A DNA stretch of 64,000 nucleotides from Natronincola peptidivorans (GTDB lineage Bacteria > Bacillota > Clostridia > Peptostreptococcales > Natronincolaceae), in contig NZ_FOHU01000003.1 of the NCBI RefSeq assembly GCF_900111615.1, forward strand, positions 273,429 through 337,428, read 5' to 3'. The notes below the pieces were generated by a model. It worked only from the letters and a program-made list of their open reading frames with translations. It was not told where the DNA came from and searched no databases. Of the stretch, positions 45,057 to 54,449 are shown one piece after another (positions within the stretch are counted from its first letter, which is position 1; each line of letters starts with the position of its first letter). The position numbers and the translations under genes were made by a program.

Positions 45057-45317
45057 ACCTCTTCCCCCTTTACTTTTCAGCGTTAACAAATCTAGTTTTT
45101 TAGGGGTAAGACAGGACTATTATACCATAAAACAACTAAAACTTCTATGGAATGAACCATGAGAATTAATGGTATTTCCTCCTTTCAGACAATCACCTTT
45201 TCCTGCTATATGCATAATCTAGTATAAAGAATGTTGGATTTCCTTATAGAGGAATGTTGATTGCTGATTTGATCAGTGAACTTAATTATTTATCAATAGC
45301 GTAAAGGGGGACATATT

Positions 45318-46610
45318 GTGTTTAGTTATTCAAATATTGTGGAAGATCTTGTAATTGAAAATTTGTTGAAATCTAACGGTGAACATATCCCTGTAATTAT
45401 TTCTGGGGATGATTGTGAGTGTGATGACCTAGAAAAGTATGTAGAAAACCTGGGAGGAACTATAAAGCATAAACTTCATCTTATCAATGCCGTTGCTGCC
45501 TACATCCCACCTGTTGGTGTGAGAAGTGTATCAAGAGAAAAATACGTTAGCAAAATCCATTATGATGACATGGCCTTTAAACTGATGGATATTGCCTCCG
45601 TCACCGTAGCGTCTGATTATGCTAATGAGCATGGTCTTACAGGTAAGGATATTGGTGTAGCTGTAGTGGATACAGGAGTATACCCTCATGCAGATTTAAC
45701 TACTCCTAATAATCGTATCGTTGGCTTTGTAGACTTTGTTGATAAAAAAACCTCACCCTATGATGATGATGGTCATGGCACCCATGTGGCAGGGATTGTA
45801 GCTGGAAATGGTTTTTCATCGAATGGGAAATATATGGGCATTGCACCTGATGCCAATATTGTTGGCGTAAAGGTTTTAAATAAAGATGGTGGTGGCAGCA
45901 TTTCAGATGTAATCGCCGGTGTACAATGGGTAGTAGAAAACAAGGATAGATATAATATTAAAGTTATGACCTTATCCTTAGGTACCAAAGCAAAAACCTC
46001 CTACCGTGAAGATCCTTTGTGTAAAGCAGTTGATAGAGCTTCAAATCATGGTATTACAGTGGTAGCTGCTGCTGGTAACAGTGGCCCAGAAAAATCTACT
46101 ATTAACTCTCCTGCTATTAGTCCAAATATCATAGCGGTGGGTGCCTGTGATGATCGTAGTGCTGCTAAGCCCAGTGATTGTACCATTGCTAACTTTTCCA
46201 GTAGAGGTCCTACGCCTGATAACATCAACAAACCAGATATCTTGGCCCCAGGTGTAAATATTAATTCATTAAGTAATAAAGATAATAGCTACCATAGCCT
46301 GTCTGGCACCTCTATGGCCACTCCTATAGCGGCTGGCTGTGCTGCTCTATTATATGAAAACAACCCGAATCTTACACCTACTCAGATAAAAAGAACCATG
46401 ATGGGTCATGGTGTTGGTCTAGGCTATGATCCAGATGTTCAAGGAGCAGGATTACTGGATATAAAAAAAATGATGGGAACCACCAACCCTTCTCCTCAGC
46501 CACCTAATAGATCTCCTAAAGAAGGCAGCAGAGGATCTAGAGGAATATTCTCCATATTTGATGGTTGGTTTTTTGTCATACTGATTGTTTTTTTAGTGTT
46601 GTTCCTCTAA
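45318..46610 (+). CDS. Subtilisin-like serine protease with C-terminal membrane helix
   Basis: The product is 430 residues. The catalytic triad is VVDTGVYPHAD (Asp, about 117), DDGHGTHVAGI (His, about 153) and LSGTSMATPIAA (Ser, about 331), with AAAGNSGP providing the oxyanion Asn. This is the AprX-like S8 group. There is no N-terminal signal peptide; a propeptide-like region precedes the domain. The last 20 residues (WFFVILIVFLVLFL) form a membrane helix after a charged linker, an unusual tail anchor. The GTG start at 45318 has AAAGGGGG. A terminator follows. Confidence 0.93.
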   Translation: MFSYSNIVEDLVIENLLKSNGEHIPVIISGDDCECDDLEKYVENLGGTIKHKLHLINAVAAYIPPVGVRSVSREKYVSKIHYDDMAFKLMDIASVTVASDYANEHGLTGKDIGVAVVDTGVYPHADLTTPNNRIVGFVDFVDKKTSPYDDDGHGTHVAGIVAGNGFSSNGKYMGIAPDANIVGVKVLNKDGGGSISDVIAGVQWVVENKDRYNIKVMTLSLGTKAKTSYREDPLCKAVDRASNHGITVVAAAGNSGPEKSTINSPAISPNIIAVGACDDRSAAKPSDCTIANFSSRGPTPDNINKPDILAPGVNINSLSNKDNSYHSLSGTSMATPIAAGCAALLYENNPNLTPTQIKRTMMGHGVGLGYDPDVQGAGLLDIKKMMGTTNPSPQPPNRSPKEGSRGSRGIFSIFDGWFFVILIVFLVLFL

Positions 46611-46641
46611 TTATATCTTTTCATAATGAGCCACATTTAAA

Positions 46642-46665
46642 AGCGACCTTTTAATAAAGGTCGCT
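46642..46665. terminator. Bidirectional terminator between subtilase and M23 peptidase
   Basis: The 10-bp stem AGCGACCTTT / AAAGGTCGCT lies between two converging genes (stops at 46610 and 46686), with T-rich tails on the plus side. Confidence 0.8.
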
Positions 46666-46685
46666 CTCGTTTTTATCTTATAAAT

Positions 46686-48095
46686 TTAATACCTTACGAA
46701 TTGTAGAGGATTTACTGGTACACCATTTCTTCTTACCTCGAAATGAAGATGTGGGCCTGTACTGTTTCCAGTGCTTCCTACCTTAGCTATTTCCTGTCCC
46801 TTAAACACCCTTGTACCTACTTTTACCAAAATCCTGCTGCAATGGGCATAATAAGTTTGATAGCCATTTTCATGATCAATAATAACAAGATTTCCATAGC
46901 TTCCTTGATAGCCAGCAAAGGAAACTCTGCCTGCATCCGCAGCAGTAATAGAGGTTCCTGTGGGTGCTGCCAAATCAATCCCTTCATGTCTTCTTCCCCA
47001 TCTCGTTCCAAATCCTGAGGTAAGTCTTCCCCTTGTTGGGTTTGCAAAGGTTCCAGTAGCTACAGTAGCTGGTCTAGGCTTTGTCCCCTCTGCGATTACT
47101 CTTGTTTTTGGTTCAGATAATATGATTTCTTCTAAAATATCTCTATCTGCTAGCACACCGTTCTCTTTAATCAAATACCCCTTTATTTCTCTTTCTCCCT
47201 CTATTCCCTGAACTGTAATTCTTTGGTCTCCTCTATAGAGAGAGTCTGTTTCTACACGTTCCGTTTCAAACGGAATAGCCTCTATCAACTCAACATATTC
47301 TTTTGTTTGAACAGTGATATATGGCTTTGGTACAATTAAACTGAGTTTTTGTCCTATTTGAAGACGTTCTGGATTAATACCAGGGTTTGCCGCCTCGATA
47401 TCCTCTACTGATAAATCATACTTTCTTGCTATTACCCAAGCACTTTCCCCAGCAGCCACTTCATGAATTTGCTCTTCATCTGTTCCTTGAGTAATCAACT
47501 GGTAAACATCTTCTTTATTTCGAATATCCTTAATTTCCACAGCCGCTTCTTCTAATACAACATTCTCTCTAAACCCAATAAAATCATATTCTTTGTCTTC
47601 ACTAATATATAAACCTTTAATATCTTCTAATATTTTATCGGCTGTTGCTTGATCCTTAACATAAGCAACCACCTGTCCATCTACTTTAATGGAGATTGCC
47701 TTCACCTTCATGTCTAACTGTCTTTTTATGTTATAGATGATGGTGTTTATGTCCGTCAAATCTTCCTGCTTTGCCTTTGTTTCTACTAAAGTTATGTTTG
47801 TTGGAACTACAAACTCATGTCCATACAATGCTAAAATTTCTTCCTTCACTTCTTCTATCGCTTCCTCAAAATCCTCTTCACTTCTTATAGTAGCTAGAAC
47901 ACTGCCATCCATTTGTACCTCATAGGCTCTCAAAGAAGCATTTATGCTGCTGTTTAAGATGACTCCCAAAATTATTAAAACCAAACCAACTGCTGTATAT
48001 GTAAAAACTTTTTTATCTAGTTTTTTTCCTGAAAGTTGTGTAATTCGATTTACTAGTTCTTTGTAAACCCTTAAAATTCTTTGGTTTATTTCCAT
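46686..48095 (-). CDS. Peptidoglycan endopeptidase: LysM, G5 and M23 domains
   Basis: The product is about 469 residues. A cytoplasmic N-terminus and one membrane helix (about 40-58) come first, then a long linker, LysM (HEVAAGESAWVIARKYDLSVEDIEAANPG), G5-type repeats (ETERVETDSLYRGDQRITVQGIEGE) and the M23/LytM peptidase (GFGTRWGRRHEGIDLAAPTG, HCSRI, GPHLHFEVRR). The HxxxD and HxH metal ligands are present, so it should cut peptide cross-links. It resembles wall hydrolases under WalR control in other Firmicutes. The ATG at 48095 follows GAGGAG. Confidence 0.93.
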   Translation of the reverse strand: MEINQRILRVYKELVNRITQLSGKKLDKKVFTYTAVGLVLIILGVILNSSINASLRAYEVQMDGSVLATIRSEEDFEEAIEEVKEEILALYGHEFVVPTNITLVETKAKQEDLTDINTIIYNIKRQLDMKVKAISIKVDGQVVAYVKDQATADKILEDIKGLYISEDKEYDFIGFRENVVLEEAAVEIKDIRNKEDVYQLITQGTDEEQIHEVAAGESAWVIARKYDLSVEDIEAANPGINPERLQIGQKLSLIVPKPYITVQTKEYVELIEAIPFETERVETDSLYRGDQRITVQGIEGEREIKGYLIKENGVLADRDILEEIILSEPKTRVIAEGTKPRPATVATGTFANPTRGRLTSGFGTRWGRRHEGIDLAAPTGTSITAADAGRVSFAGYQGSYGNLVIIDHENGYQTYYAHCSRILVKVGTRVFKGQEIAKVGSTGNSTGPHLHFEVRRNGVPVNPLQFVRY

Positions 48096-48300
48096 CTTGA
48101 GATCTCCTCTCATGGGGCGCTACCCAATTTATGGCATTATACCCATTATATGTGTTTCTTTAATTTTTATTTAGATTTTTGTAACATTTCTGTAATAATA
48201 CCTTTAAATATTATATAATAACTTTTGCTAATTATACAAGCCCAAACTTATGTTCTTCCATATATTTCTACATTATTATATCCCAGATAATAGGAAAATA

Positions 48301-49800
48301 TTACATATCAGTATTTAGCCATTGATTAAATAGATTATTTAAAGGTTTATCAGTGTTTTTTTGACAGATGTTATAGAAATCTTCTGTGGTAGCATTCTTA
48401 AACTTAAAGGCTTCAAAATACTCCCTCAATGCTTTTATAAAGGCCTCATCTCCCATCTCTTCTCTTATTTCATGTATAAACATAGCACCCTTACTATAAA
48501 CGATGCTGCTATACTGCCAGGAGCTGTCAAACTCCCTCAAGCTTCTTAATATTTTTTCTCCTCTGTCAGCTTCAAAATCAATATAATTCTCATATTGAGC
48601 TTTTATCATTTTTTCAAAAATCTGCTCTTTAATATGGGCTCCATACTTTTTTTCAAAATACATCAAAGTACTATACTCGGTTAACGCTTCATCCAGCCAA
48701 GGCTCTCTAACTTCATTATTTCCTACAATTCCATACCACCATTGATGTGCGATCTCATGGGCTACTACATATTCTAGTGGAAAATCCTCCTTCATTTCAT
48801 AAAGATTTTGACTAATCATAACAACATTTGGGTATTCCATACCGCCAACAAAAAAGTCACAGGCCACAACCGATAGTTGCTCATAGGGGTATTTTCCAAA
48901 AAGAGAATTAAATATTTTTAATGCATCTAAACTATACTGCAGTGCCAGTTCTCCTTTTAGTCCATCTATTGCATAAGAGAAAATCCTTGTATTCTCAAGC
49001 ATTGCCTCCCTCACTTGAAAATTCTTGCTTAATATCATTACAAAGTTTCTTACTAAATCTGCTTCTATATTATAAGTTTTCTTATTGCTCCTTTCATGTA
49101 TCTTAGTAACATTTCCCGTCGCAGCTAGCTGATATTCCTTTGGTATAACAGCAGTAACATTGTAGGTGGCCACTTCACTATAAAAAGGATCACCTATAGC
49201 ATAGTAAGGATCTAGATTCCATCCTCTTTCATCGTATACTGCTAGGATAGGAAACCAGTTGGTAATATTGACCGTATTCTCTCCATAGCCCATTCTTCCT
49301 ATGGTATTAGGAAGCTTTACCTTAAAGTCAAAAAATAACTGTAACATCTCGCCTGGTGCCAAGGACTTTTCAGGAGTTACCCTTAGAATCGTTGCTCCTT
49401 CCCCCATTATCTTATAATCTATTGTGTTTTTTCCTTCTTTAATGCTGGCTATTTCTATATAACCAGTATCAAACCCATTTGGATAAGCTCTTTGTATCTC
49501 TTCTTTTTCAAAGGGTACTCTCTCTATTGTTTTAAAAGCATTGGGATATAAATGAAAATATAAATTTTTTAAAGGAACTTTCTGATGATTGGTATAAATG
49601 AACTCTTGACTTCCTTTTAAAAACATATTATCCTCTAAGAACTCTACTGTAATATTGTACTCTGTTAAGGTGTCTACTTTGTTATAAGAACTCATGGTCC
49701 TTTCTGCTTGTGTTAGATCCCAAACATACTGAATGGATATGCTAAAAATCATAACACTAAAAATAATAATCATTAATCTCAGCTTTCTGCTGATTTTCAC
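48301..49800 (-). CDS. M1-family metallopeptidase, membrane-anchored
   Basis: The product is 499 residues. The N-terminal hydrophobic stretch (LMIIIFSVMIFSISIQYVW) is a signal anchor. The M1 signature VAHEIAHQWWYGIV...EPWLDEALTEYSTL gives HExxH and the distant Glu of the gluzincin zinc site, and GGMEYPNVV is the GxMEN-like exopeptidase motif in altered form (MEY for MEN). The C-terminal helical domain is shortened. The altered motif suggests substrate or mode differs from aminopeptidase N. A GTG start at 49800 has GGGGGG upstream. Confidence 0.9.
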   Translation of the reverse strand: MKISRKLRLMIIIFSVMIFSISIQYVWDLTQAERTMSSYNKVDTLTEYNITVEFLEDNMFLKGSQEFIYTNHQKVPLKNLYFHLYPNAFKTIERVPFEKEEIQRAYPNGFDTGYIEIASIKEGKNTIDYKIMGEGATILRVTPEKSLAPGEMLQLFFDFKVKLPNTIGRMGYGENTVNITNWFPILAVYDERGWNLDPYYAIGDPFYSEVATYNVTAVIPKEYQLAATGNVTKIHERSNKKTYNIEADLVRNFVMILSKNFQVREAMLENTRIFSYAIDGLKGELALQYSLDALKIFNSLFGKYPYEQLSVVACDFFVGGMEYPNVVMISQNLYEMKEDFPLEYVVAHEIAHQWWYGIVGNNEVREPWLDEALTEYSTLMYFEKKYGAHIKEQIFEKMIKAQYENYIDFEADRGEKILRSLREFDSSWQYSSIVYSKGAMFIHEIREEMGDEAFIKALREYFEAFKFKNATTEDFYNICQKNTDKPLNNLFNQWLNTDM

Positions 49801-49975
49801 TTTTTTACCCCCTATTCCTTCTTCATTTAAGCTATTAAAATTTTATTTGTAATTCTAGATTTTATTACAAAAAATCTCATATTTATTGTGAAATTTAGTT
49901 ATACTCTTAAATGCTCATTGATTTTATTTCTTTTCTCATATTATTTGTTTCCTATAAAATGTAACAGGATAAATA

Positions 49976-49984
49976 TGATATAAT
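49976..49984 (+). promoter_or_regulatory. Extended -10 promoter element for the dnaD-like gene
   Basis: TGATATAAT is a perfect extended -10 about 35 bases upstream of the dnaD-like start. The -35 region is poor, common when an extended -10 is present. Confidence 0.5.
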
Positions 49985-50018
49985 GTTGTTACCGATCAAA
50001 TAGTTTGGAGTGATACTT

Positions 50019-51089
50019 ATGGGTTTTGTAAAAACCACAACTTCTATAGATTTAGGGGATACCCCCATCGAAAATATATTTATTGATGTCTATATGCCTA
50101 TGGCAAATGGTACTTTTGTCAAAGTCTATTTATTAGGCTATAAATATGCTTGCGATGGAGACCCTAGTAAAAACATAAACAATATAACCATTGCAAAAAA
50201 TTTAAATATCCCTTTGTCAGATGTTCTAGCTGCATGGGATTTTTGGGAAAGCAAGAAAATTATAAAAAAGATTTCTCCGTCTGAGGATAATGAATGGGAT
50301 TATACCGTGGAGTTCCTTAATATAAGGCAATTATATATAGATAATAACTATAAATCTCTACAAGCCTTAAACCAAGAAACAACAGAAGAAGAAACCTATA
50401 GCTGTTCTACTAAAGATCTTTTGGATGCTAATAAAATTCCCGAAATTAAAAAAATGTTTATTGACATAAATAAAATTATTAATCGTTCTCTTGTTCCAAA
50501 TGAAAAGATGCAAATCTTAGAATGGTTTCACCACTATAATATTGATCCTCCCTTGGTGGTAAAGGCTTATAGCTACTGTCGCCACAAAAAAAATGTGCGA
50601 AACGTCAAATATGTAGCAGGGGTTATTAGAAACTGGTACGACTTAAACATTACAACCATGGAGCAGCTTCAGGCTCATTTAGAAAAACAAGGAGAGAGGT
50701 ATAGCTTATACGATAGAATCTTTAAGGCTATGGGCTTTGCCTATCGAGAACCTTCTGAAGCAGAAATAAGCATTATGGACAAATGGATTGATACCTATCA
50801 GTTTTCTATGGAGATCATCTTAAAAGCTTGTGAAAACTGTAGCAAGACCTCTAACCCCAATATTAATTACATAGATGGTATCTTGGGGGATTGGCATAAA
50901 AAAGGCATTAAAAAGATAGAGGATCTTTCTATCCTCACAGAAAAGAAGAAAGATACACCTCCTGAAAAGCCTTCGTCTCAGAAACCCGTTCGGAAAAAAA
51001 CTAGATTTCATTTGTCTGAAAGCAGGGGAAGTAAGTATGAGGCAAAGGAATTAGAGGAATTATTATTAAATCGCCAAAAAAACAAGTAA
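50019..51089 (+). CDS. DnaD-domain replication-initiation protein
   Basis: The product is about 356 residues. The N-terminal winged helix (FIDVYMPMANGTFVKVYLLGYKYA...LAAWDFWESKKII) is typical of the clostridial DnaD group. Two DnaB_2/DnaD repeats follow: ILEWFHHYNIDPPLVVKAYSYC to NWYDLNI, and ISIMDKWIDTYQFSMEIILKACE to GDWHKKGI. Lys-rich tail. DnaD-like proteins bridge DnaA and the helicase loader at oriC. The next gene is a DnaC-like loader, and dnaB is nearby, so a replication-start module is likely. The ATG at 50019 has GGAGTG. Confidence 0.9.
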   Translation: MGFVKTTTSIDLGDTPIENIFIDVYMPMANGTFVKVYLLGYKYACDGDPSKNINNITIAKNLNIPLSDVLAAWDFWESKKIIKKISPSEDNEWDYTVEFLNIRQLYIDNNYKSLQALNQETTEEETYSCSTKDLLDANKIPEIKKMFIDINKIINRSLVPNEKMQILEWFHHYNIDPPLVVKAYSYCRHKKNVRNVKYVAGVIRNWYDLNITTMEQLQAHLEKQGERYSLYDRIFKAMGFAYREPSEAEISIMDKWIDTYQFSMEIILKACENCSKTSNPNINYIDGILGDWHKKGIKKIEDLSILTEKKKDTPPEKPSSQKPVRKKTRFHLSESRGSKYEAKELEELLLNRQKNK

Positions 51090-51104
51090 TAGGAGTGACT
51101 CCTT

Positions 51105-52076
51105 ATGAAAAATGCAATAATCAAGGATATCTTAAAAAAATATGAAAAGAAAAAAGATCTCAATAAGCAACAGCAAGAAAGACGTATTCAAGAGATTTAT
51201 GCCAAGGTACCAGAGATTAAAACTATAGATGAAAAAATTAAACAAGTAGGTCTTTCCTTGTCAAAATCCTTGCTTCATTCATCAGAAAACCCTCATGACA
51301 TATTGATAAACCTAAAGACCTCTTTGGAAAAGCTGAGACAAGAAAAAGCCATCCTCTTAACAGAAAATAATATTCCTCTAGAGTACTTAGAGGAACAGTA
51401 TCACTGTAGAAATTGTAAAGATACTGGCTTTTTGCCTGCTGGAGAAAAGTGCAGCTGCTTTAAACAGCAGCTTATTAATCATACCTACTCTATGTCCAAT
51501 TTATCTAATGTACTGAAAAAGGAAAACTTTCATGCTTTTAATATAAATTTATTTAGTGATGAAGCTTATGAAAACCAAGAGAAGAGTCCTAGAGAAAATA
51601 TGATGGAGATTCTAAATATCTGTGAAGGCTTTGTCTTTAATTTTGACAGTAACAATGAAGAAAATCTGTTTTTTTATGGTGCTACAGGCTTAGGTAAAAC
51701 CTTTTTAGCCAATTGCATAGCCAAGGCCCTTCTTGACAAAGGAAAGGTTGTTATTTACCAAACTGCCTTTAAAATATTAGAGATCTTAGAAGAGGTTCGT
51801 TTTCAAAATAATGGTGATAAGGAAAAAGCACAGCTATTATTTGAAGCAGACCTTTTGATTATCGATGATTTAGGTACAGAAATGACCAATTCCTTTACCA
51901 ATAGTGAGCTTTTCAATATCATTAATAGTCGTCTTTTAACCAGCAAAAAAACCATTATTTCTACGAATTTTACTCCAAAGGAAATTATGGATACCTATGA
52001 TGATAGAATCTTTTCTCGGGTCTTTGCAAAGTACACCATACTAAAATTTTATGGCAAGGATTTGAGATGGGAATAA
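51105..52076 (+). CDS. dnaC: DnaC-like helicase loader (AAA+ ATPase)
   Basis: The product is 323 residues. The N-terminus is a coiled coil followed by a zinc-binding CRNCKDTGF...KCSCF motif. The AAA+ domain has Walker A FYGATGLGKTFLANCIA, Walker B LLIIDDLGTE and a sensor-1 region TIISTNFTPKEI. This is the DnaC/DnaI class that loads the replicative helicase. It starts 15 bases after the DnaD gene with AGGAG, so the two are an operon. The symbol is by analogy, since Bacillus calls the equivalent gene dnaI. Confidence 0.9.
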   Translation: MKNAIIKDILKKYEKKKDLNKQQQERRIQEIYAKVPEIKTIDEKIKQVGLSLSKSLLHSSENPHDILINLKTSLEKLRQEKAILLTENNIPLEYLEEQYHCRNCKDTGFLPAGEKCSCFKQQLINHTYSMSNLSNVLKKENFHAFNINLFSDEAYENQEKSPRENMMEILNICEGFVFNFDSNNEENLFFYGATGLGKTFLANCIAKALLDKGKVVIYQTAFKILEILEEVRFQNNGDKEKAQLLFEADLLIIDDLGTEMTNSFTNSELFNIINSRLLTSKKTIISTNFTPKEIMDTYDDRIFSRVFAKYTILKFYGKDLRWE

Positions 52077-52104
52077 ACAATCTTGAGGCTTTTTAATAAT
52101 CTAA

Positions 52105-52144
52105 AAAACACACCTTATATCACTAAAGATACAAGGTGTGTTTT
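52105..52144 (+). terminator. Terminator after the dnaC-like gene
   Basis: The 12-bp stem AAAACACACCTT / AAGGTGTGTTTT with a 16-base loop is followed by TATATG, 28 bases after the stop. Confidence 0.85.
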
Positions 52145-52151
52145 ATATGTA

Positions 52152-52226
52152 TGGTGACCCCTAGGGGAATCGAACCCCTGTTACCGCCGTGAAAGGGCGG
52201 TGTCTTAACCGCTTGACCAAGGGGCC
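52152..52226 (-). tRNA. tRNA-Glu (UUC)
   Basis: On the minus strand a 7-bp acceptor GGCCCCT / AGGGGTC, D-arm, anticodon arm CCGCC-CTTTCAC-GGCGG with anticodon TTC, and T-arm GGTTCGATTCC complete the cloverleaf. Discriminator A and an encoded CCA end the gene at 52152. It is the first of two tRNAs on this strand. Confidence 0.97.
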
Positions 52227-52313
52227 AATAACTTCAGCAAAACCCAGTTTCCCTCACTAAGAATTGCCGAATTCTTTTTACCTCTGCTGACTTCCTATTT
52301 CTTGCTCTGTGAT

Positions 52314-52389
52314 TGGTGACCCATCCGCGACTCGAACGCGGGACACCCTGATTAAAAGTCAGGTGCTCTACCGACTGAGCTAATGGGTC
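52314..52389 (-). tRNA. tRNA-Lys (UUU)
   Basis: On the minus strand an acceptor GACCCAT / ATGGGTC, D-arm AGCTCAGTCGGTAGAGC, anticodon arm CTGACTTTTAATCAG with TTT, and T-arm GCGTTCGAGTCGC are complete. Discriminator A and CCA are encoded. It lies 87 bases upstream of tRNA-Glu and is probably on the same transcript. Confidence 0.97.
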
Positions 52390-52609
52390 GTAAGATACTC
52401 ACATTTATATATATTAATACAAAAAAAAAGAGCTGTCAACACTTTTTGTCGAAAAAAGTTGGCAGCTGTAGCTTGTTAAAAAATCGTATTGGATTGGAGG
52501 AACAAAAAATCAGTTGCTTCAACATATACAGTGGAAAAATAAAATGATGATTTTCAAAGCTAATCAAGTGTACTTTTCTTATATTTTATTAGCTTTTCAT
52601 AATTTTCTT

Positions 52610-53893
52610 TTAAAAGATAGTTTCTCTTACTATCGTTTGATTCCTTTTAGGTCCTACAGATACTATTTTCACTGGTAAGCCCACATACTCTTCAATTTTA
52701 GCTATATATTTCTTTGCATTTTCTGGTAAATCCTCATAGCTTTCTACTTTTGTAATATCTTCTTGCCACCCGTCTATTTCTTCATAAATTGGTTTGCTTT
52801 TTCCTAATACCTTTATATTGGCAGGAAAATGCTGAATCGTTTTTCCTTCAACCTCATAGCCAGTACAAATTTTAATCTTATCAAAACCACTTAATACATC
52901 TAGAAGCATTAAAGAAATCCCTGTTAGACCGTTGACTCTTGCTGTATACTTTACCATTACCCCGTCAAACCAACCACACCTTCTAGGTCTTCCTGTAGTG
53001 GTTCCAAATTCATTTCCTTTTTTTCTAATTAAATCTCCCGTTTTATTGTCTTCCTCTGTGGGAAAGGGTCCTAATCCTACTCTTGTTGTGTAGGCCTTAA
53101 CAACGCCAATAATTTCCTGTAATTTGTTTGGTCCTATTCCAGCTCCCACACAAAATCCACCAGATGTAGGATGAGAAGAAGTAACATAAGGATAAGTACC
53201 CAAGTCAATGTCTAGCAAAGTTCCTTGCGCTCCTTCAAACAATACCTTGTTGCCGGATTCTAGGGCTTCATGAACAAGTATGGTGGTATCATCCACATAC
53301 TTCTTTATCTTTTCTGCATAGCCCCAATAGGTTTCAAACATTTCTTCCTTATTAAAGCCTTTACTTCCATAGATTTTTTCTATGATTTCATTCTTTTTAT
53401 CAACCTGAAGAAATAACTTTTTCTTAAAATCTTCCTTATCTATCATATCTCCTAATCGTATCCCTGAACGTTGAATTTTGTCCATATAGCAGGGACCTAT
53501 CCCTTTTTTAGTTGTGCCTATTTCACCTACTCCTCTAGCTTCTTCCTCTAATGCATCCATCTTTTTATGGTAAGGAAAAATCACATGCACCCTTTCATCT
53601 ATTTTTATATTGGAGGTATCAACACCTTGGGCTTCTATAGTTTCTATTTCCTTTAAAAATCCTTCAGGATCAAATGCAACACCATTACCAATAATATTTA
53701 GCTTGTCCTTATACAGAACGCCTGATGGCAATAAATGAAAGGCATACTTTTTATCTCCTACAATTACTGTATGTCCTGCATTATTTCCACCTTGAGCTCT
53801 AACCACTACATGGGCTTTGCCTCCTAAGTAATCAATAATTTTTCCTTTACCCTCATCACCCCATTGGGCTCCTACAACAACAACTGATGGCAT
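52610..53893 (-). CDS. purA: Adenylosuccinate synthetase
   Basis: The product is about 427 residues. VVGAQWGDEGKGKIIDYL is the GTP/IMP-binding P-loop, QGGNNAGHTV the catalytic loop, and GTTTGRPRRCGW and SVGPKRNQTI further family motifs. It joins IMP and Asp with GTP, the first step from IMP to AMP, in the cytoplasm. The ATG at 53893 is preferred to the GTG at 53902, which abuts its GGGG site. It stands alone next to the tRNA genes. Confidence 0.97.
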   Translation of the reverse strand: MPSVVVVGAQWGDEGKGKIIDYLGGKAHVVVRAQGGNNAGHTVIVGDKKYAFHLLPSGVLYKDKLNIIGNGVAFDPEGFLKEIETIEAQGVDTSNIKIDERVHVIFPYHKKMDALEEEARGVGEIGTTKKGIGPCYMDKIQRSGIRLGDMIDKEDFKKKLFLQVDKKNEIIEKIYGSKGFNKEEMFETYWGYAEKIKKYVDDTTILVHEALESGNKVLFEGAQGTLLDIDLGTYPYVTSSHPTSGGFCVGAGIGPNKLQEIIGVVKAYTTRVGLGPFPTEEDNKTGDLIRKKGNEFGTTTGRPRRCGWFDGVMVKYTARVNGLTGISLMLLDVLSGFDKIKICTGYEVEGKTIQHFPANIKVLGKSKPIYEEIDGWQEDITKVESYEDLPENAKKYIAKIEEYVGLPVKIVSVGPKRNQTIVRETIF

Positions 53894-54068
53894 TTTTTCC
53901 ACCCCTATATTTATTGGTATTTTTTTAATGTTCTACACATTCCGAACAATCATTAATAATATTACCATAAAATATGGATATAGTCAAATATAACTCGAAT
54001 GATTTTTGTTTATATTTAAATATTATTCGCTTATCTTTTGTTCTGTTTAAAAAAAAGAAAATAATAAA

Positions 54069-54095
54069 AAAACCTAGGCTTTATCCCTAGGTTTT
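54069..54095 (-). terminator. Terminator after the DUF1858 gene
   Basis: The 10-bp stem AAAACCTAGG / CCTAGGTTTT is followed by a T-run on the minus strand, 16 bases after the DUF1858 stop. Confidence 0.85.
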
Positions 54096-54110
54096 TAGTT
54101 TATCTCTTTA

Positions 54111-54317
54111 TTAAGCTTTTGATTCAAAAAACTTATTTAAGTCTTCCACAAGCTTACTTGGGTCTATTCCATGTACCTTGCCTGCATCGCCTATACTCTC
54201 CATAGTAGCACCTGGACAACCTAGACAATGTAATCCATATTTCATAAATACAGCAGCAGACTCACGATCTTTTTGTAATACTTCCATAATGGTCATATCT
54301 TCTGTTACTTTAAACAT
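54111..54317 (-). CDS. DUF1858 domain protein
   Basis: The product is 68 residues, a single DUF1858 domain: ITEDMTI-like start, MEVLQKDRESAAVFMKYGLHCLGCPGATMESIGDAGKVHGID. CLGC is a CxxC pair that may form a redox disulfide or bind a metal. Related domains are found beside or fused to hybrid-cluster proteins and other anaerobic redox proteins. The start has AAGGAGG. Its own terminator follows. Role inferred as small redox or regulatory protein. Confidence 0.88.
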   Translation of the reverse strand: MFKVTEDMTIMEVLQKDRESAAVFMKYGLHCLGCPGATMESIGDAGKVHGIDPSKLVEDLNKFFESKA

Positions 54318-54449
54318 ATTTTTTCCTCCTTAAACTTCCTTCAATACTTTTTTGTTGCTATAGGGAAGTCTTCTTTATATTGGTTTTAATTTCATTTCAA
54401 TCTATTGATGTTATTTAATGTTACCATTTTTCATGGTTTTTATCAACTA

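Noticed and set aside
46823..47211. Open frames overlapping the M23 peptidase gene
   Set aside because: They are shadows of the conserved LysM-G5-M23 coding sequence in other frames.
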